DNA of 64,000 nt from CADEEN01 sp963738425 (GTDB lineage Bacteria > Pseudomonadota > Gammaproteobacteria > Burkholderiales > Burkholderiaceae_C), in assembly GCA_963738425.1 (NCBI GenBank), contig CAVTWT010000032.1, forward strand, positions 1 to 64,000, in the 5' to 3' direction. Shown one piece after another: positions 11,547-19,794 of the stretch. Position numbers and translations under genes: made by a program. The number at the start of each line of letters is the position of its first letter. Position 1 is the first letter of the stretch. The notes below the pieces were generated by a model, which was not told the DNA's origin, searched no databases, and saw only the letters and a program-made list of their open reading frames with translations.

Positions 11547-12329
11547 GCGCGGTTCTTGGTGCGTGCGCAGGCCTTGGGGTGCGGCTCTTGGCTGCCGCCG
11601 CAGTCTGCTGCGCCCTTGCCTTGTGGCCGGCAGGTGAATCGGCGGCCCAGTCCACGACCGGCCCGACTCGGCAAATCGACACGGTGACGATGGCCGGCAG
11701 CCAGGCGATGGCCGACAAGTTCGGCCGCCGCAGCCAGCCGTTCCGCGCCGACAGCCGCGACGGGCCGGTGTGGCTCGTCTACTACTTCATCGGCGAACTC
11801 CAGGGTGCTGAGGACGACGCGGAAGTCGCTTTCGAGATGTTCTTCGACGGCGTCAAGATGGACCCGCGCGACACCTTCGCCCTGTTCAGGGCGCGCTATA
11901 TGCAGCCGGTGACCGAAAAAGACGTGGCGCCCGGGGCGCAAGGGACCACGGTGGCGCTGGCCGCCTGGGCTGGCATGCCTTCGGTTCCCGCGGCGCTCGC
12001 CACGGCCACCGGCCAGCAGGCCGCTGACCGCATGACGACCGACGCGCAAGCCTATGCCAAGCTTCGCCACGTGGTCGTCGCCAACCACGTGGTCGTCCCG
12101 CCTGGCGAGGACACCTTTGCCAGCTTCACGATGACGCGGGCCCGTGGCTTCAAGCCGCTGTACCTGCGCGTGCACATCGGCCAGGGGCCGATCCCGCGCG
12201 AGCTCGAGCAGTGGGGCCGGCAGACCAGCGGGTCGTGGCTCTACCGCTACCGCAAGGTGTTGATCATGGTCATGGTCGGTTGTCGCGGCCTCGCTGATGC
12301 TGCTCTGGTACCTGGCGCGGCGCCGCTGA
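11543..12329 (+). CDS. Hypothetical exported protein with C-terminal membrane anchor, frameshifted
   Basis: It starts MSAVLGACAGLGVRLLAAAA, a signal peptide, followed by a soluble domain (VWLVYYFIGELQGAEDDAEV, FEMFFDGVKMDPRDTFALFR, LRHVVVANHVVVPPGEDTFA). One extra base near 12273-12276 shifts the frame. Read past it, the protein ends MVVVAASLMLLWYLARRR-stop at 12329, a membrane helix with a basic tail. Without the shift correction the frame runs on to about 12631 over the opposite-strand gene, which is unlikely. The family is not recognised. It overlaps the preceding lipoprotein gene. Confidence 0.55.
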
Positions 12330-12369
12330 ACCCACCAGCGGCGGATGGCGCGGTGGTCGCCACGATCGC

Positions 12370-13110
12370 TCAGGGTGGCGGCGCGCCGAGCGAAGCCTGT
12401 GCGGCGTCGTCCAACGGAGGCTCGGGAACGGCGCGCGCCAAGGCCATCCACAGCGCGAACGGCAGCCCGGTCTCGAACGGCATCGCCCGCGCCGGTGCGT
12501 TGCGCAACACGTCGAGGGTCGAGAAGTTCTCACCGCGCGCGACCATGACGCCGCAGTCGGGCGGAATTTCGTCGGCGCTGCCGATGCCTTCGGCCAGCAC
12601 ATACCAACAGGCGCCGGCCATGCCGAGGTAGGCCGCGCGCTTGGCCTCGTGCCGCAGATCGGAGAGCAGGTCGGCGCGGCGCACCTTGATCTCGTGCACC
12701 TCGGGTTGCAGGTAGCCGGCGACGCTGGTCTGGCGCACCGAAAACACATCGGGCATGGCCATCGCCCAGCGTTCGCCCTTCGGGCGTTCGGTATCGGCAA
12801 TGCGCGCACGCAGCGACAGCCCACGCCAGGCGATGCGCCCGGCGCGCTGCTGCTCGAGCACGACGCGTGCAACGAGAGCCTCATGCGCATCGCGCGCCTG
12901 GCGGTTGCGCTGCAGCGTGGCCGCGAGCACGGCGATGCCGGCATCGGTGACGCGCAGCGTCTCGCGGCCGTCGGCGTCGCGCATCCGTTCGAGCAGGCCG
13001 GCGGCGAGCAGCTCGACTTCCACCATGTCCTGGCACGGCCAGCCGGCCGAGCGCCAGACCTCGCGCAGCCGGCGGCGGTGAGTGGCAGTCAGCGGCAGTG
13101 AAGGCGGCAT
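12370..13110 (-). CDS. MmcB-like PD-(D/E)xK nuclease-fold protein (tentative)
   Basis: A 246-residue protein from the ATG at 13110. The N-terminal half is helical and resembles a winged-helix region (THRRRLREVWRSAGWPCQDM ... LRVTDAGIAVLAATL). The C-terminal half has PDVFSVRQ, then EVHEIKVRRADLLSDLR, KRAAYLGMAGACWYVLAEG and EIPPDCGVMVARG. The spacing of PD, E-x-K and the following RADLLSDLR resembles MmcB-type DNA-repair nucleases of the restriction-endonuclease fold. The match is by eye only. It is divergent from the pirin gene (48 nt apart) and convergent with the membrane-anchored protein gene. Confidence 0.55.
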   Translation of the reverse strand: MPPSLPLTATHRRRLREVWRSAGWPCQDMVEVELLAAGLLERMRDADGRETLRVTDAGIAVLAATLQRNRQARDAHEALVARVVLEQQRAGRIAWRGLSLRARIADTERPKGERWAMAMPDVFSVRQTSVAGYLQPEVHEIKVRRADLLSDLRHEAKRAAYLGMAGACWYVLAEGIGSADEIPPDCGVMVARGENFSTLDVLRNAPARAMPFETGLPFALWMALARAVPEPPLDDAAQASLGAPPP

Positions 13111-13158
13111 GCAAGCGACCTGAATGGCAAAGCGCGCCGGCAAGCCTACATTGAAGCC

Positions 13159-14007
13159 ATGGACACCCCCATCACCCAACCCCGCCCCGTCGAACGCCTG
13201 ATCGCCGGCCAACCCACCAGCGACGGTGCTGGCGTCAAGCTGACGCGTGTGCTGACGCAAGACCTGCAGCGCCGACTCGACCCGTTCCTGATGCTCGACG
13301 CCTTCGGCAGCGACTCGGCCGACGACTACATCGCCGGTTTCCCCGACCACCCGCACCGCGGTTTCGAGACTGTGACGTACATGCTTGCCGGCAACATGCG
13401 GCACCGCGACTCAGCGGGCAACGAAGGCTTGCTCAAGGATGGCGGCGTGCAATGGATGACCGCTGGCCGCGGTGTCATCCACAGCGAGCTGCCGGAGCAG
13501 AGCGAAGGGCGCATGGAGGGCTTCCAGCTCTGGCTCAATCTGCCGGCCAAGGACAAGATGAATCCGCCGTGGTACCGCGACATCCAGAGCGCCGAGCTGC
13601 CTGAGTGGCGTGGCGAAGGCGTGGTGGCGCGCGTGATCGCGGGCTCGACGCACGGCGTGCAAGGCGCCGTGCAGCGTGACGGCACCGAGCCGCTGTACCT
13701 CGATCTGCACCTCGACGCCGGCGCAACGTTCGAGCAGCCCCTGCGCGAATCGCACAACGCCTTCGTCTATGTCTATCGAGGTAGCGTGCGCGTCGGTGAG
13801 CAAGAGGTGCCCGTGCAACGCATGGCGATCCTGCGCAACACGGGCGACGGCGTTCGGCTGACGGCCGGCAGCGACGGCGCGCGCGCCATCTTGATCGCCG
13901 GCAAGCCCCTCAAGGAGCCGATCGTTCAGTACGGCCCGTTCGTGATGAACACGCAGCAGGAGATCTTCAAGGCGGTCGAGGACTTCCGTGCCGGAAGATT
14001 GGCCTAA
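13159..14007 (+). CDS. Pirin family protein
   Basis: A 282-residue bicupin of the pirin family (YhhW-like). The N-terminal cupin carries the metal-binding set FPDHPHRGFETVTYMLAG (two His and Glu downstream) and GRGVIHSELPE. The C-terminal cupin has LHLDAGATFEQPLRESHNAF and VYVYRGSVRVGEQEV. The C-terminal signature GKPLKEPIVQYGPFVMN(T)QQEI is typical of bacterial pirins. Some family members have quercetin 2,3-dioxygenase activity; the physiological role here is unknown. The stop overlaps by 4 nt the stop region of the convergent DUF427 gene. Confidence 0.92.
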   Translation: MDTPITQPRPVERLIAGQPTSDGAGVKLTRVLTQDLQRRLDPFLMLDAFGSDSADDYIAGFPDHPHRGFETVTYMLAGNMRHRDSAGNEGLLKDGGVQWMTAGRGVIHSELPEQSEGRMEGFQLWLNLPAKDKMNPPWYRDIQSAELPEWRGEGVVARVIAGSTHGVQGAVQRDGTEPLYLDLHLDAGATFEQPLRESHNAFVYVYRGSVRVGEQEVPVQRMAILRNTGDGVRLTAGSDGARAILIAGKPLKEPIVQYGPFVMNTQQEIFKAVEDFRAGRLA

Positions 14008-14285
14008 CTGACGGTCACGCCTTTCCAGAAGGCCACGCGGCCCTTGATGTTGGCGGCGGCCTCGCTCGGCTCCGGGTAGTACCAGACCGCGTCCGGGTTC
14101 ATCTCGCCGTTGACGAGCAGGCTGTGGTACCGGGCCTGGCCTTTCCACGGGCAGCTCGTGCGGTGGTTCGAGAACGCCAGGTAGTCGCGTTTGACGCTCG
14201 ACTCCGGGAAGTAGTGGTTGCCTTCGACGACGACGGTGTCGTCGCTGTCGGCAATGACGGCTCCGTTCCAGACTGCTTTGACCAT
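14004..14285 (-). CDS. DUF427 domain protein
   Basis: A 93-residue protein starting MVKAVWNGAVIADSDDTVVV. It shows the DUF427 hallmarks: GNHYFPESSVKRDYL, HRTSCPWKGQARYHSLLVNG, and DAVWYYPEPSEAA followed by KGRVAFWKGV. These small beta-tent proteins have no established biochemical function. The start is placed at the ATG that begins the conserved VKAVWNG core; a longer in-frame extension exists upstream but adds no conserved sequence. The gene for an 81-residue hypothetical protein ends 29 nt before this start codon (minus-strand order), so both may share a transcript. Confidence 0.85.
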   Translation of the reverse strand: MVKAVWNGAVIADSDDTVVVEGNHYFPESSVKRDYLAFSNHRTSCPWKGQARYHSLLVNGEMNPDAVWYYPEPSEAAANIKGRVAFWKGVTVS

Positions 14286-14313
14286 CTCGGCTAGCTCCAC
14301 AAGCAAAGGTCGA

Positions 14314-14559
14314 TCATGCCGCGAGCGGCTCCATCTCGCCGATGGGGTCGTAATAGGTCGCAGGTTGGGTGTCGGGAAACAGCGTCGCGGCGGCGGCTGC
14401 CGACAGCTCGATGACATCGACGCCGCGCGTCAACGCCCAGCTCGACTCGTGCCAGCCGCTCTGCGGCAACTCCTCGTCGGCATGCTCGTCGCGTTCAAGC
14501 GAAGCGTGCGGCAGCAGGCGTGCGAAGCGAGTCAGTCGGTCAGCGATCTGCATGAACAT
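14314..14559 (-). CDS. Small hypothetical protein with HESS motif
   Basis: An 81-residue protein starting MFMQIADRLTRFARLLPHAS. Its centre reads SGWHESSWALTRGVDVIE, which closely resembles GGFHESSYELRTGMDIVE in the unrelated-looking gene at 18993-19280. The motif G-x-HESS-x-x-L-x-x-G-x-D-[IV]-x-E is also found in small proteins of Burkholderiales that I know only as hypothetical. There is no signal peptide. The function is unknown. It is leftward and upstream of the DUF427 gene. Confidence 0.55.
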   Translation of the reverse strand: MFMQIADRLTRFARLLPHASLERDEHADEELPQSGWHESSWALTRGVDVIELSAAAAATLFPDTQPATYYDPIGEMEPLAA

Positions 14560-14700
14560 GATGGGGACCCCGAGGTGATGGCGTGAGGTTGGATCGAAGC
14601 GATGACGCGATCATGAAAAGAGTGTGGTGCTGTCTCAATCACCCTGAAGGGGGATCGCGCCCATAGACTCGTCAACGCGTCTCGTTACACCAACACCTCC

Positions 14701-16767
14701 ATGGCAAACCCTTATCCGCGCTTGCTCGCACCGCTCGACCTCGGCTTCACGACGCTGAAGAACCGCGTGCTGATGGGTTCGATGCACACCGGCCTCGAAG
14801 ACGGCCGCAAGCATTTCCCGGCGATGGCGGCGTTTTACGCGGAGCGGGCGCGCGGCGGCGTCGGGCTGATCGTCACCGGCGGCTTTGCACCCAACATCGA
14901 AGGCTGGGCGAAACCGTTTGCCGGCACGCTGGCCACGCCGGCCGCGGCGCGCCGGCACCGCGAGGTCACCGATGCCGTGCACGCCGAGGGCGGCAAGATC
15001 GCGTTGCAGATCCTGCACACCGGCCGCTACGCCTACCAGCCATTCGCGGTGGCGCCGTCGCGCATCCAGAGCCCGATCTCGCCGTTCACGCCGCGCGAGC
15101 TGAGTGAGCGCGGCATCGAGCGCCAGATCCGCGCCTTCGTGCGCTGCGCCAAGCTGGCCCGCGACGCCGGCTACGACGGCGTCGAGGTGATGGGCAGCGA
15201 GGGCTACTTCATCAACCAGTTTCTGGTCACGCACACCAACCATCGCAGCGATCGCTGGGGCGGCGACTATGCGAATCGCATGCGGCTGGCGGTCGAGATC
15301 GTGCGCCGCGTTCGTGAGGCAGTAGGCGCTGACTTCATCTTGATCTACCGCATCAGCCTGATCGACCTGATCCCGGACGGCAGCTCCTGGCCCGAGGTCA
15401 TCGAACTGGCCAAGGCGGTCACGGCGGCCGGCGCCACGATTCTCAATTCCGGCATCGGCTGGCACGAAGCGCGGGTGCCGACGATCGCCACCTCGGTACC
15501 GCGCGCCGCCTTTGCCGGCATCACGAAAAGGCTGCGCGATGATCTGCGCGCGGCGGGACTGACGATCCCCGTCATCACCAGCAACCGCATCAACACGCCG
15601 GAAACCGCGGAGTCAGTGCTGGCTGACGGCTGTGCCGACATGGTCAGCTTGGCGCGCCCTTTCCTGGCCGACGCCGAGTTTGTCGCCAAGGCTGCGGCTG
15701 GCCGCGCCGACGAGATCAACACCTGCATCGCCTGCAACCAGGCTTGCCTCGACCACACCTTCAAGAACCAGCTCGCGAGCTGCTTGGTCAACCCGCGCGC
15801 CGGCCACGAGACCACGCTGCTGATCCGCGCGGCGTCGGCGAAGAAGCGCTTTGCCGTCGTCGGCGCCGGCCCGGCCGGGCTGGCCGCAGCGACGACCCTG
15901 GCTGAACGGGGTCATGAGGTCGACCTCTACGACGCCGCGGACGAGATCGGTGGCCAGTTCAACCTGGCGCGGCGCATCCCCGGCAAGGAAGAGTTCAGCG
16001 AGACGCTGCGCTACTTCAGCAAGCGCATCGAGCGTGCTGGTGTTCGGCTGCATCTAACCGAACGAGTGAGTGGGCCCTCGCTGCTGGCGATACGTCACGA
16101 TGCCGTGCTGCTCGCCACCGGCGTCCTGCCGCGTGACCCGAAGATCCCCGGGCAGGACACTCCGGGCGTCATGAGCTACGTCGACGCCATCCTTGGCCGG
16201 CAACCCGTCGGCCAGCGCGTCGCACTGATCGGCGCCGGCGGCATCGGCTTCGACGTCGCCGAGCTGCTGGTCCACAACGCTGACCATCCATCGCCGTCCC
16301 TCGACCTCGCCACCTGGCAGCGCGAGTGGGGCGTCACCGACCCGAGCCTCACACGCGGTGGCGTCACCCGCGCCGCGCCTGCACCGGCTGCCCGCCAGGT
16401 CACGCTGCTGCAACGCCGCGCCGGCAAGCTCGGCGCCGGCCTGGGCAAGACCACGGGCTGGATCCACCGCGCGGCGCTGAAGATGAAAAACGTGCAGATG
16501 GTCTCGGGCGTCCACTACGAGCGCATCGGCACTCATGACGGCGCGCTCGGCCTGTTCGTCACCTACGGCGAAGGCCGGCAGGGCGGCGAGGTCATCGCCT
16601 GCGATTCGATCGTGCTCTGCGCCGGCCAAGAGCCGCTGCGCGAGTTGCAGGCGCCGCTCGAGGCCGGCGGGTTGAAGGTGCATCTGATCGGCGGCGCCCA
16701 CGAAGCCGGCGAGCTCGACGCCAAACGGGCGATCGACCAGGGCACGCGGCTCGCCGCCACGCTGTAG
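14701..16767 (+). CDS. fadH: NADPH-dependent 2,4-dienoyl-CoA reductase
   Basis: A 688-residue flavo-iron-sulfur enzyme of the old yellow enzyme/FadH group, reducing 2,4-dienoyl-CoA in unsaturated fatty acid beta-oxidation. The N-terminal TIM barrel binds FMN (NRVLMGSMHTGLED; active-site region LQILHTGRYAYQP; DGVEVMGSEGYFINQFL). The 4Fe-4S cluster ligands lie in CIACNQACLDHTFKNQLASC near residue 340. The C-terminal part has two nucleotide-binding folds: FAVVGAGPAGLAAATTLAER (FAD) and ALIGAGGIGFDVAELLV (NADPH). Length matches the family. The neighbouring genes are not fatty-acid genes, so it seems to stand alone. Confidence 0.9.
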   Translation: MANPYPRLLAPLDLGFTTLKNRVLMGSMHTGLEDGRKHFPAMAAFYAERARGGVGLIVTGGFAPNIEGWAKPFAGTLATPAAARRHREVTDAVHAEGGKIALQILHTGRYAYQPFAVAPSRIQSPISPFTPRELSERGIERQIRAFVRCAKLARDAGYDGVEVMGSEGYFINQFLVTHTNHRSDRWGGDYANRMRLAVEIVRRVREAVGADFILIYRISLIDLIPDGSSWPEVIELAKAVTAAGATILNSGIGWHEARVPTIATSVPRAAFAGITKRLRDDLRAAGLTIPVITSNRINTPETAESVLADGCADMVSLARPFLADAEFVAKAAAGRADEINTCIACNQACLDHTFKNQLASCLVNPRAGHETTLLIRAASAKKRFAVVGAGPAGLAAATTLAERGHEVDLYDAADEIGGQFNLARRIPGKEEFSETLRYFSKRIERAGVRLHLTERVSGPSLLAIRHDAVLLATGVLPRDPKIPGQDTPGVMSYVDAILGRQPVGQRVALIGAGGIGFDVAELLVHNADHPSPSLDLATWQREWGVTDPSLTRGGVTRAAPAPAARQVTLLQRRAGKLGAGLGKTTGWIHRAALKMKNVQMVSGVHYERIGTHDGALGLFVTYGEGRQGGEVIACDSIVLCAGQEPLRELQAPLEAGGLKVHLIGGAHEAGELDAKRAIDQGTRLAATL

Positions 16768-16796
16768 AAAAACAAAGCCCGGCTCGCGGCCGGGCT
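16768..16796 (-). terminator. Rho-independent terminator, minus strand
   Basis: An 8-bp stem AGCCCGGC/GCCGGGCT (16776-16783 with 16789-16796) is followed on the minus strand by a T-rich run (16775-16768). It fits the small leftward gene at 16819-16968 and lies immediately after the fadH stop, so it may also insulate the convergent transcripts. Confidence 0.75.
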
Positions 16797-16818
16797 GGTG
16801 CTGGCGTGAGAGGCCGGA

Positions 16819-16968
16819 TCAGGCTTGCGCGCTGGCTGCCGCACGTGCCATCAGCGCGGCGTTCGGCTCTTGCTTGGCCAGGGAGTCCACGCCGGCCAGC
16901 ATCATGACGGTCACGACGGCGGCGAAGCTGAAGGAAGCAGCGCGGGTCAGAAGGCTGGTGGTGTTCAT
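16819..16968 (-). CDS. 49-residue conserved small hypothetical protein
   Basis: Starts MNTTSLLTRAASFSFAAVVT and continues with MMLAGVDSLAKQEP and an alanine-rich end (ALMARAAASAQA). The single hydrophobic segment at residues ~12-27 looks like a membrane helix or signal peptide. The start is supported by an AAGGA ribosome-binding site 7 nt upstream, and a clear terminator follows the stop. I recall near-identical small proteins in other Burkholderiales, all uncharacterised. It is too short for most gene callers. Confidence 0.65.
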   Translation of the reverse strand: MNTTSLLTRAASFSFAAVVTVMMLAGVDSLAKQEPNAALMARAAASAQA

Positions 16969-17125
16969 GTCGAGGTCCTTTGTGTGGCGTGGGTCGGTGT
17001 CGATGGAGTGAACTCTAGGCAGTGCCGGGCTGCTCCGCGAGGGCCTTGCGATGAACCGTGGGCAGCGCGGCATGAAACGCGCGCGTGGATGACGAAGCGC
17101 GTGTCGTCCCTATCATCTGCACCCC

Positions 17126-18988
17126 ATGCCCCAGCGCTTCGGCTCCAACGTCCCGCCTGACGAACGCGTGCCCGTGGCCTGGTACGCGCCGCCGGTGCTG
17201 CTGCAGGCCGGCGAAGAGCTGGTGCAGTCGAAGAACTTCCAGCGCAACCTCGACCGGCGCGAAAGTTTTTCGCCGGCGCTGGCACCGATCGATCTGTCGG
17301 CACGTGGCGAGCGCGAGTTGTGGATCGACTTCATCGCCGACACCGGCGACGGCGGCTGCGCCACCTTCGCGGTGGCGCAGGCCGCGCTGGCGGCGCAACT
17401 GGAATTGCAGGATGAACAAGGCGCAGCGCTCACGCTCCCCGAAGCCGACGTGCTGCTGCTCGGCGGCGACCTCGCCTACCCCGGCGCCAGCGGGCCGGTC
17501 TATCAGTACCGCTTTTTCGAGCCCTTCACGATGGCGATCGATCCGGCGAGCCGCTTTCGCGCCAACGGCGGCGAAGCCCAGAAGATCGTCGCCGCGATCC
17601 CGCAGAACCACGACTGGTTCGACAGCGCGTCCACCTTCTGCCGCTACTTCGTCGCCCAGGACAAAGGCGACTTTCTCGGCGCCCGCACACCGCAGCGCCA
17701 GACCTACTTCGCGCTCAAGCTGCCGCAGGCCTTCTGGGTGCTCGGCTTCGACTGGGCACTGACCGGTGACCTCGACCGCCAGCAGTTCGAGGCCTTCAGG
17801 GCCTTGCTCGACACGACACGTGATGACGGCATCCGCCCCGGCGACGACCTGCTGCTGATCTACCCCGAGCCCTACTGGACACGCGATCTGGGCGACGGTG
17901 CGCCGGAGGGCTACCCGCGCCGCTATCAGCGCCTGGAGGCACTGCTCGAAGCACGTGGCGCGCGCATCCGGATGCGTCTGGCCGGCGATCTGCACCACTA
18001 CCACCGCGAGTCTTTGGGCACGGCCGGCAGCGACAGCCACCTTGTCACCTGCGGCACCGGCGGCGCCTTTCTGCACCCGACGCACAGCCTCGACGTGTCG
18101 GCGCGCAAGGTGCTCGACCGCGCACCCGAGGGCGGCGCGATCGACAGCGAGTTGACGCACCGCGTTCGTGTCGGCCGCGGGAAGAGCAGCGAGGGCCTGG
18201 CCTTCACGCCGCAAGTCACCTGGCCCGCCGCTGCGACCACGCGCGCGCTGGCCTGGCGCAACCTGTGGGCGCTGTTCACGCTGCGCTTCACGCGCGCGCC
18301 GTGGCGGCAGAGCCTGTCGGCGTCGATGCAGGATCTTTGGCAGAGCAATTTCGCCTTCGCGCTGGCCATCGGCGCGCTCTACGGCATCAACGCGTACGTC
18401 AACTCGTTCGTCTTCTCGCTGTCCTTCGAGCCCGACGGCTTCAAGCCGATGCAGCAACTCGCGTTCGCCGACGCCGCCACGCGCTGGCTGGGGGCGATGG
18501 TGTTCTCGCCGCTGGCCACCGGCATCAACCTGGCGATGCTGGCCGGCTGTCTGCGCATCGCCTGGGAAGGCCCAGCGCACTGGTTCTGGCGCGTCAGCAG
18601 TGGCTTGCTGCATGGCATGGCGCATGGCTTCTGCATCTTCGCGCTGTACTGGCTGGCCGCGCACGGCATGGCGCCGTGGCTGGCCTTGCTCGGGCCTGTG
18701 GCCACGCTGACGGGCGGCCTGGGCTTGTGGCTCTCTGTCGCACTGGCCGGCGTGGTCGTCGGCGGCGCACTGTTCGGGCTGTACCTGGCGCTGATGAGCG
18801 GCGTCTTCGGCCAGTTGCCGAACAATGCCTTCGGCTCGCTCGCGATCGAAGACTACAAGGGCTTCCTGCGCATGCGGCTCACGGCCAGCGGCCTCGAGGT
18901 GCTGATGCTCGGCACCGACCGTGTGGCGCCGATCACGGCGTGGCGGTTGATCGACCGGTTCGTGATCGGCAAGCCGCCGCGGCCCTGA
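17126..18988 (+). CDS. Metallophosphoesterase fused to membrane helices
   Basis: A 620-residue protein. Residues ~65-320 are a calcineurin-like phosphoesterase domain: FIADTGDGG (72-77), LLGGDLAYPG (112-120), PQNHDWF (160-165, the GNHD motif with Q-N for G-N) and AGDLHHYHRES (287-296, the GHxH region). Residues ~340-590 contain several hydrophobic helices (for example NFAFALAIGALYGINAYV, AHGFCIFALYWLAAHGM, LSVALAGVVVGGALFGLYLA). There is no signal peptide, so the catalytic domain is probably cytoplasmic and membrane-tethered. The substrate is unknown. The start is the ATG in the conserved MPQRFGSNVPPDERVPVAWY. Confidence 0.75.
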   Translation: MPQRFGSNVPPDERVPVAWYAPPVLLQAGEELVQSKNFQRNLDRRESFSPALAPIDLSARGERELWIDFIADTGDGGCATFAVAQAALAAQLELQDEQGAALTLPEADVLLLGGDLAYPGASGPVYQYRFFEPFTMAIDPASRFRANGGEAQKIVAAIPQNHDWFDSASTFCRYFVAQDKGDFLGARTPQRQTYFALKLPQAFWVLGFDWALTGDLDRQQFEAFRALLDTTRDDGIRPGDDLLLIYPEPYWTRDLGDGAPEGYPRRYQRLEALLEARGARIRMRLAGDLHHYHRESLGTAGSDSHLVTCGTGGAFLHPTHSLDVSARKVLDRAPEGGAIDSELTHRVRVGRGKSSEGLAFTPQVTWPAAATTRALAWRNLWALFTLRFTRAPWRQSLSASMQDLWQSNFAFALAIGALYGINAYVNSFVFSLSFEPDGFKPMQQLAFADAATRWLGAMVFSPLATGINLAMLAGCLRIAWEGPAHWFWRVSSGLLHGMAHGFCIFALYWLAAHGMAPWLALLGPVATLTGGLGLWLSVALAGVVVGGALFGLYLALMSGVFGQLPNNAFGSLAIEDYKGFLRMRLTASGLEVLMLGTDRVAPITAWRLIDRFVIGKPPRP

Positions 18989-18992
18989 GGGC

Positions 18993-19280
18993 TCAGTCGC
19001 CGTCGAGCGCGCCGGGGATCGTCACGTCCTCCGGCCAGTCGGACTCAACGATGTCCATGCCGGTCCGCAGCTCGTAGCTCGACTCGTGGAAGCCGCCAGC
19101 GCGCCGCCTTTCCTCTTCCTCGCTCAACGGCGGCGGCAGGGTCGGCGGTGGCGTCAGCTGTGCGGCCTTGCGCTGCTGCTGCATATCCGCCACCGAGCCG
19201 GGTGCAGGTGGCGTCGACGCCGGTTGCGGGCGCATCGAAGGCATACGAGCCAGCATCTGGCGGTGGGGACGGATCCACAT
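18993..19280 (-). CDS. Small hypothetical protein with HESS motif
   Basis: A 95-residue protein, start taken as the ATG at 19280 (MWIRPHRQMLARMPSMRP). The N-terminal half is proline- and glutamine-rich and low in complexity (TPPPTLPPPLSEEEERRR). The C-terminal half carries GGFHESSYELRTGMDIVESD, sharing the HESS motif with the 14314-14559 protein, followed by WPEDVTIPGALDGD. There is no membrane segment. The function is unknown. It is convergent with the metallophosphoesterase gene, 4 nt from its stop. Confidence 0.5.
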   Translation of the reverse strand: MWIRPHRQMLARMPSMRPQPASTPPAPGSVADMQQQRKAAQLTPPPTLPPPLSEEEERRRAGGFHESSYELRTGMDIVESDWPEDVTIPGALDGD

Positions 19281-19463
19281 GACAAGGTGAATATCGCCTA
19301 GATGCGGCTCGCGGTCTATCCACAAGCAAGGGGGTCGCAGCACAGGCAAGAGAGCGCAGGGATTCATCAGCCCAGAAATGCGGGGAACGGGTCGGTCTTA
19401 TCGGGGCAACGGGCGCGCCGTAACGGCCGATAGAACTTGCATCAACTTGCTACGGAGGCCTGC

Positions 19464-19793
19464 ATGAGCACCCGACACCCCCTGACCCCCCGCACCGCCT
19501 CGCGCGCCAGCGCTGCCAGCGTGGAGTGGGAAGAGCTGCCGTCGCTGCCTTCGGTGCTGTTGCGCCGCCAGGTGCCGCAGGCGTCCTACGCTATTGCCAG
19601 CGAGCTGGTGCAACAGGCGCAGGCGCGGTTGCGCCACGAGCCGTCCGGCACCCCGGTCTGGACCGAGACGATGCCGGCGATCTTCGATCCGCTGTTGCCG
19701 TCGGCACCGCTGGCCGACACGCACATCAACGGCCTGGCTTCCCGCGAAATCATGGAGCCAGACGTCTTCAAGCACTTCTTCGGCGCGCGCTGA
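19464..19793 (+). CDS. Hypothetical protein, 109 residues
   Basis: Starts MSTRHPLTPRTASRASAASV after a good ribosome-binding site (ACGGAGG, 19453-19459). Predicted to be soluble. The C-terminal portion ETMPAIFDPLLPSAPLADTH followed by INGLASREIMEPDVFKHFFG is the distinctive part; short proteins ending in R-E-I-x-E-P-D-V-F-x-H-F-F-G recur in Burkholderiales to my knowledge, without known function. It converges on the aldehyde dehydrogenase gene, 1 nt from its stop. Confidence 0.55.
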   Translation: MSTRHPLTPRTASRASAASVEWEELPSLPSVLLRRQVPQASYAIASELVQQAQARLRHEPSGTPVWTETMPAIFDPLLPSAPLADTHINGLASREIMEPDVFKHFFGAR

Positions 19794-19794
19794 G

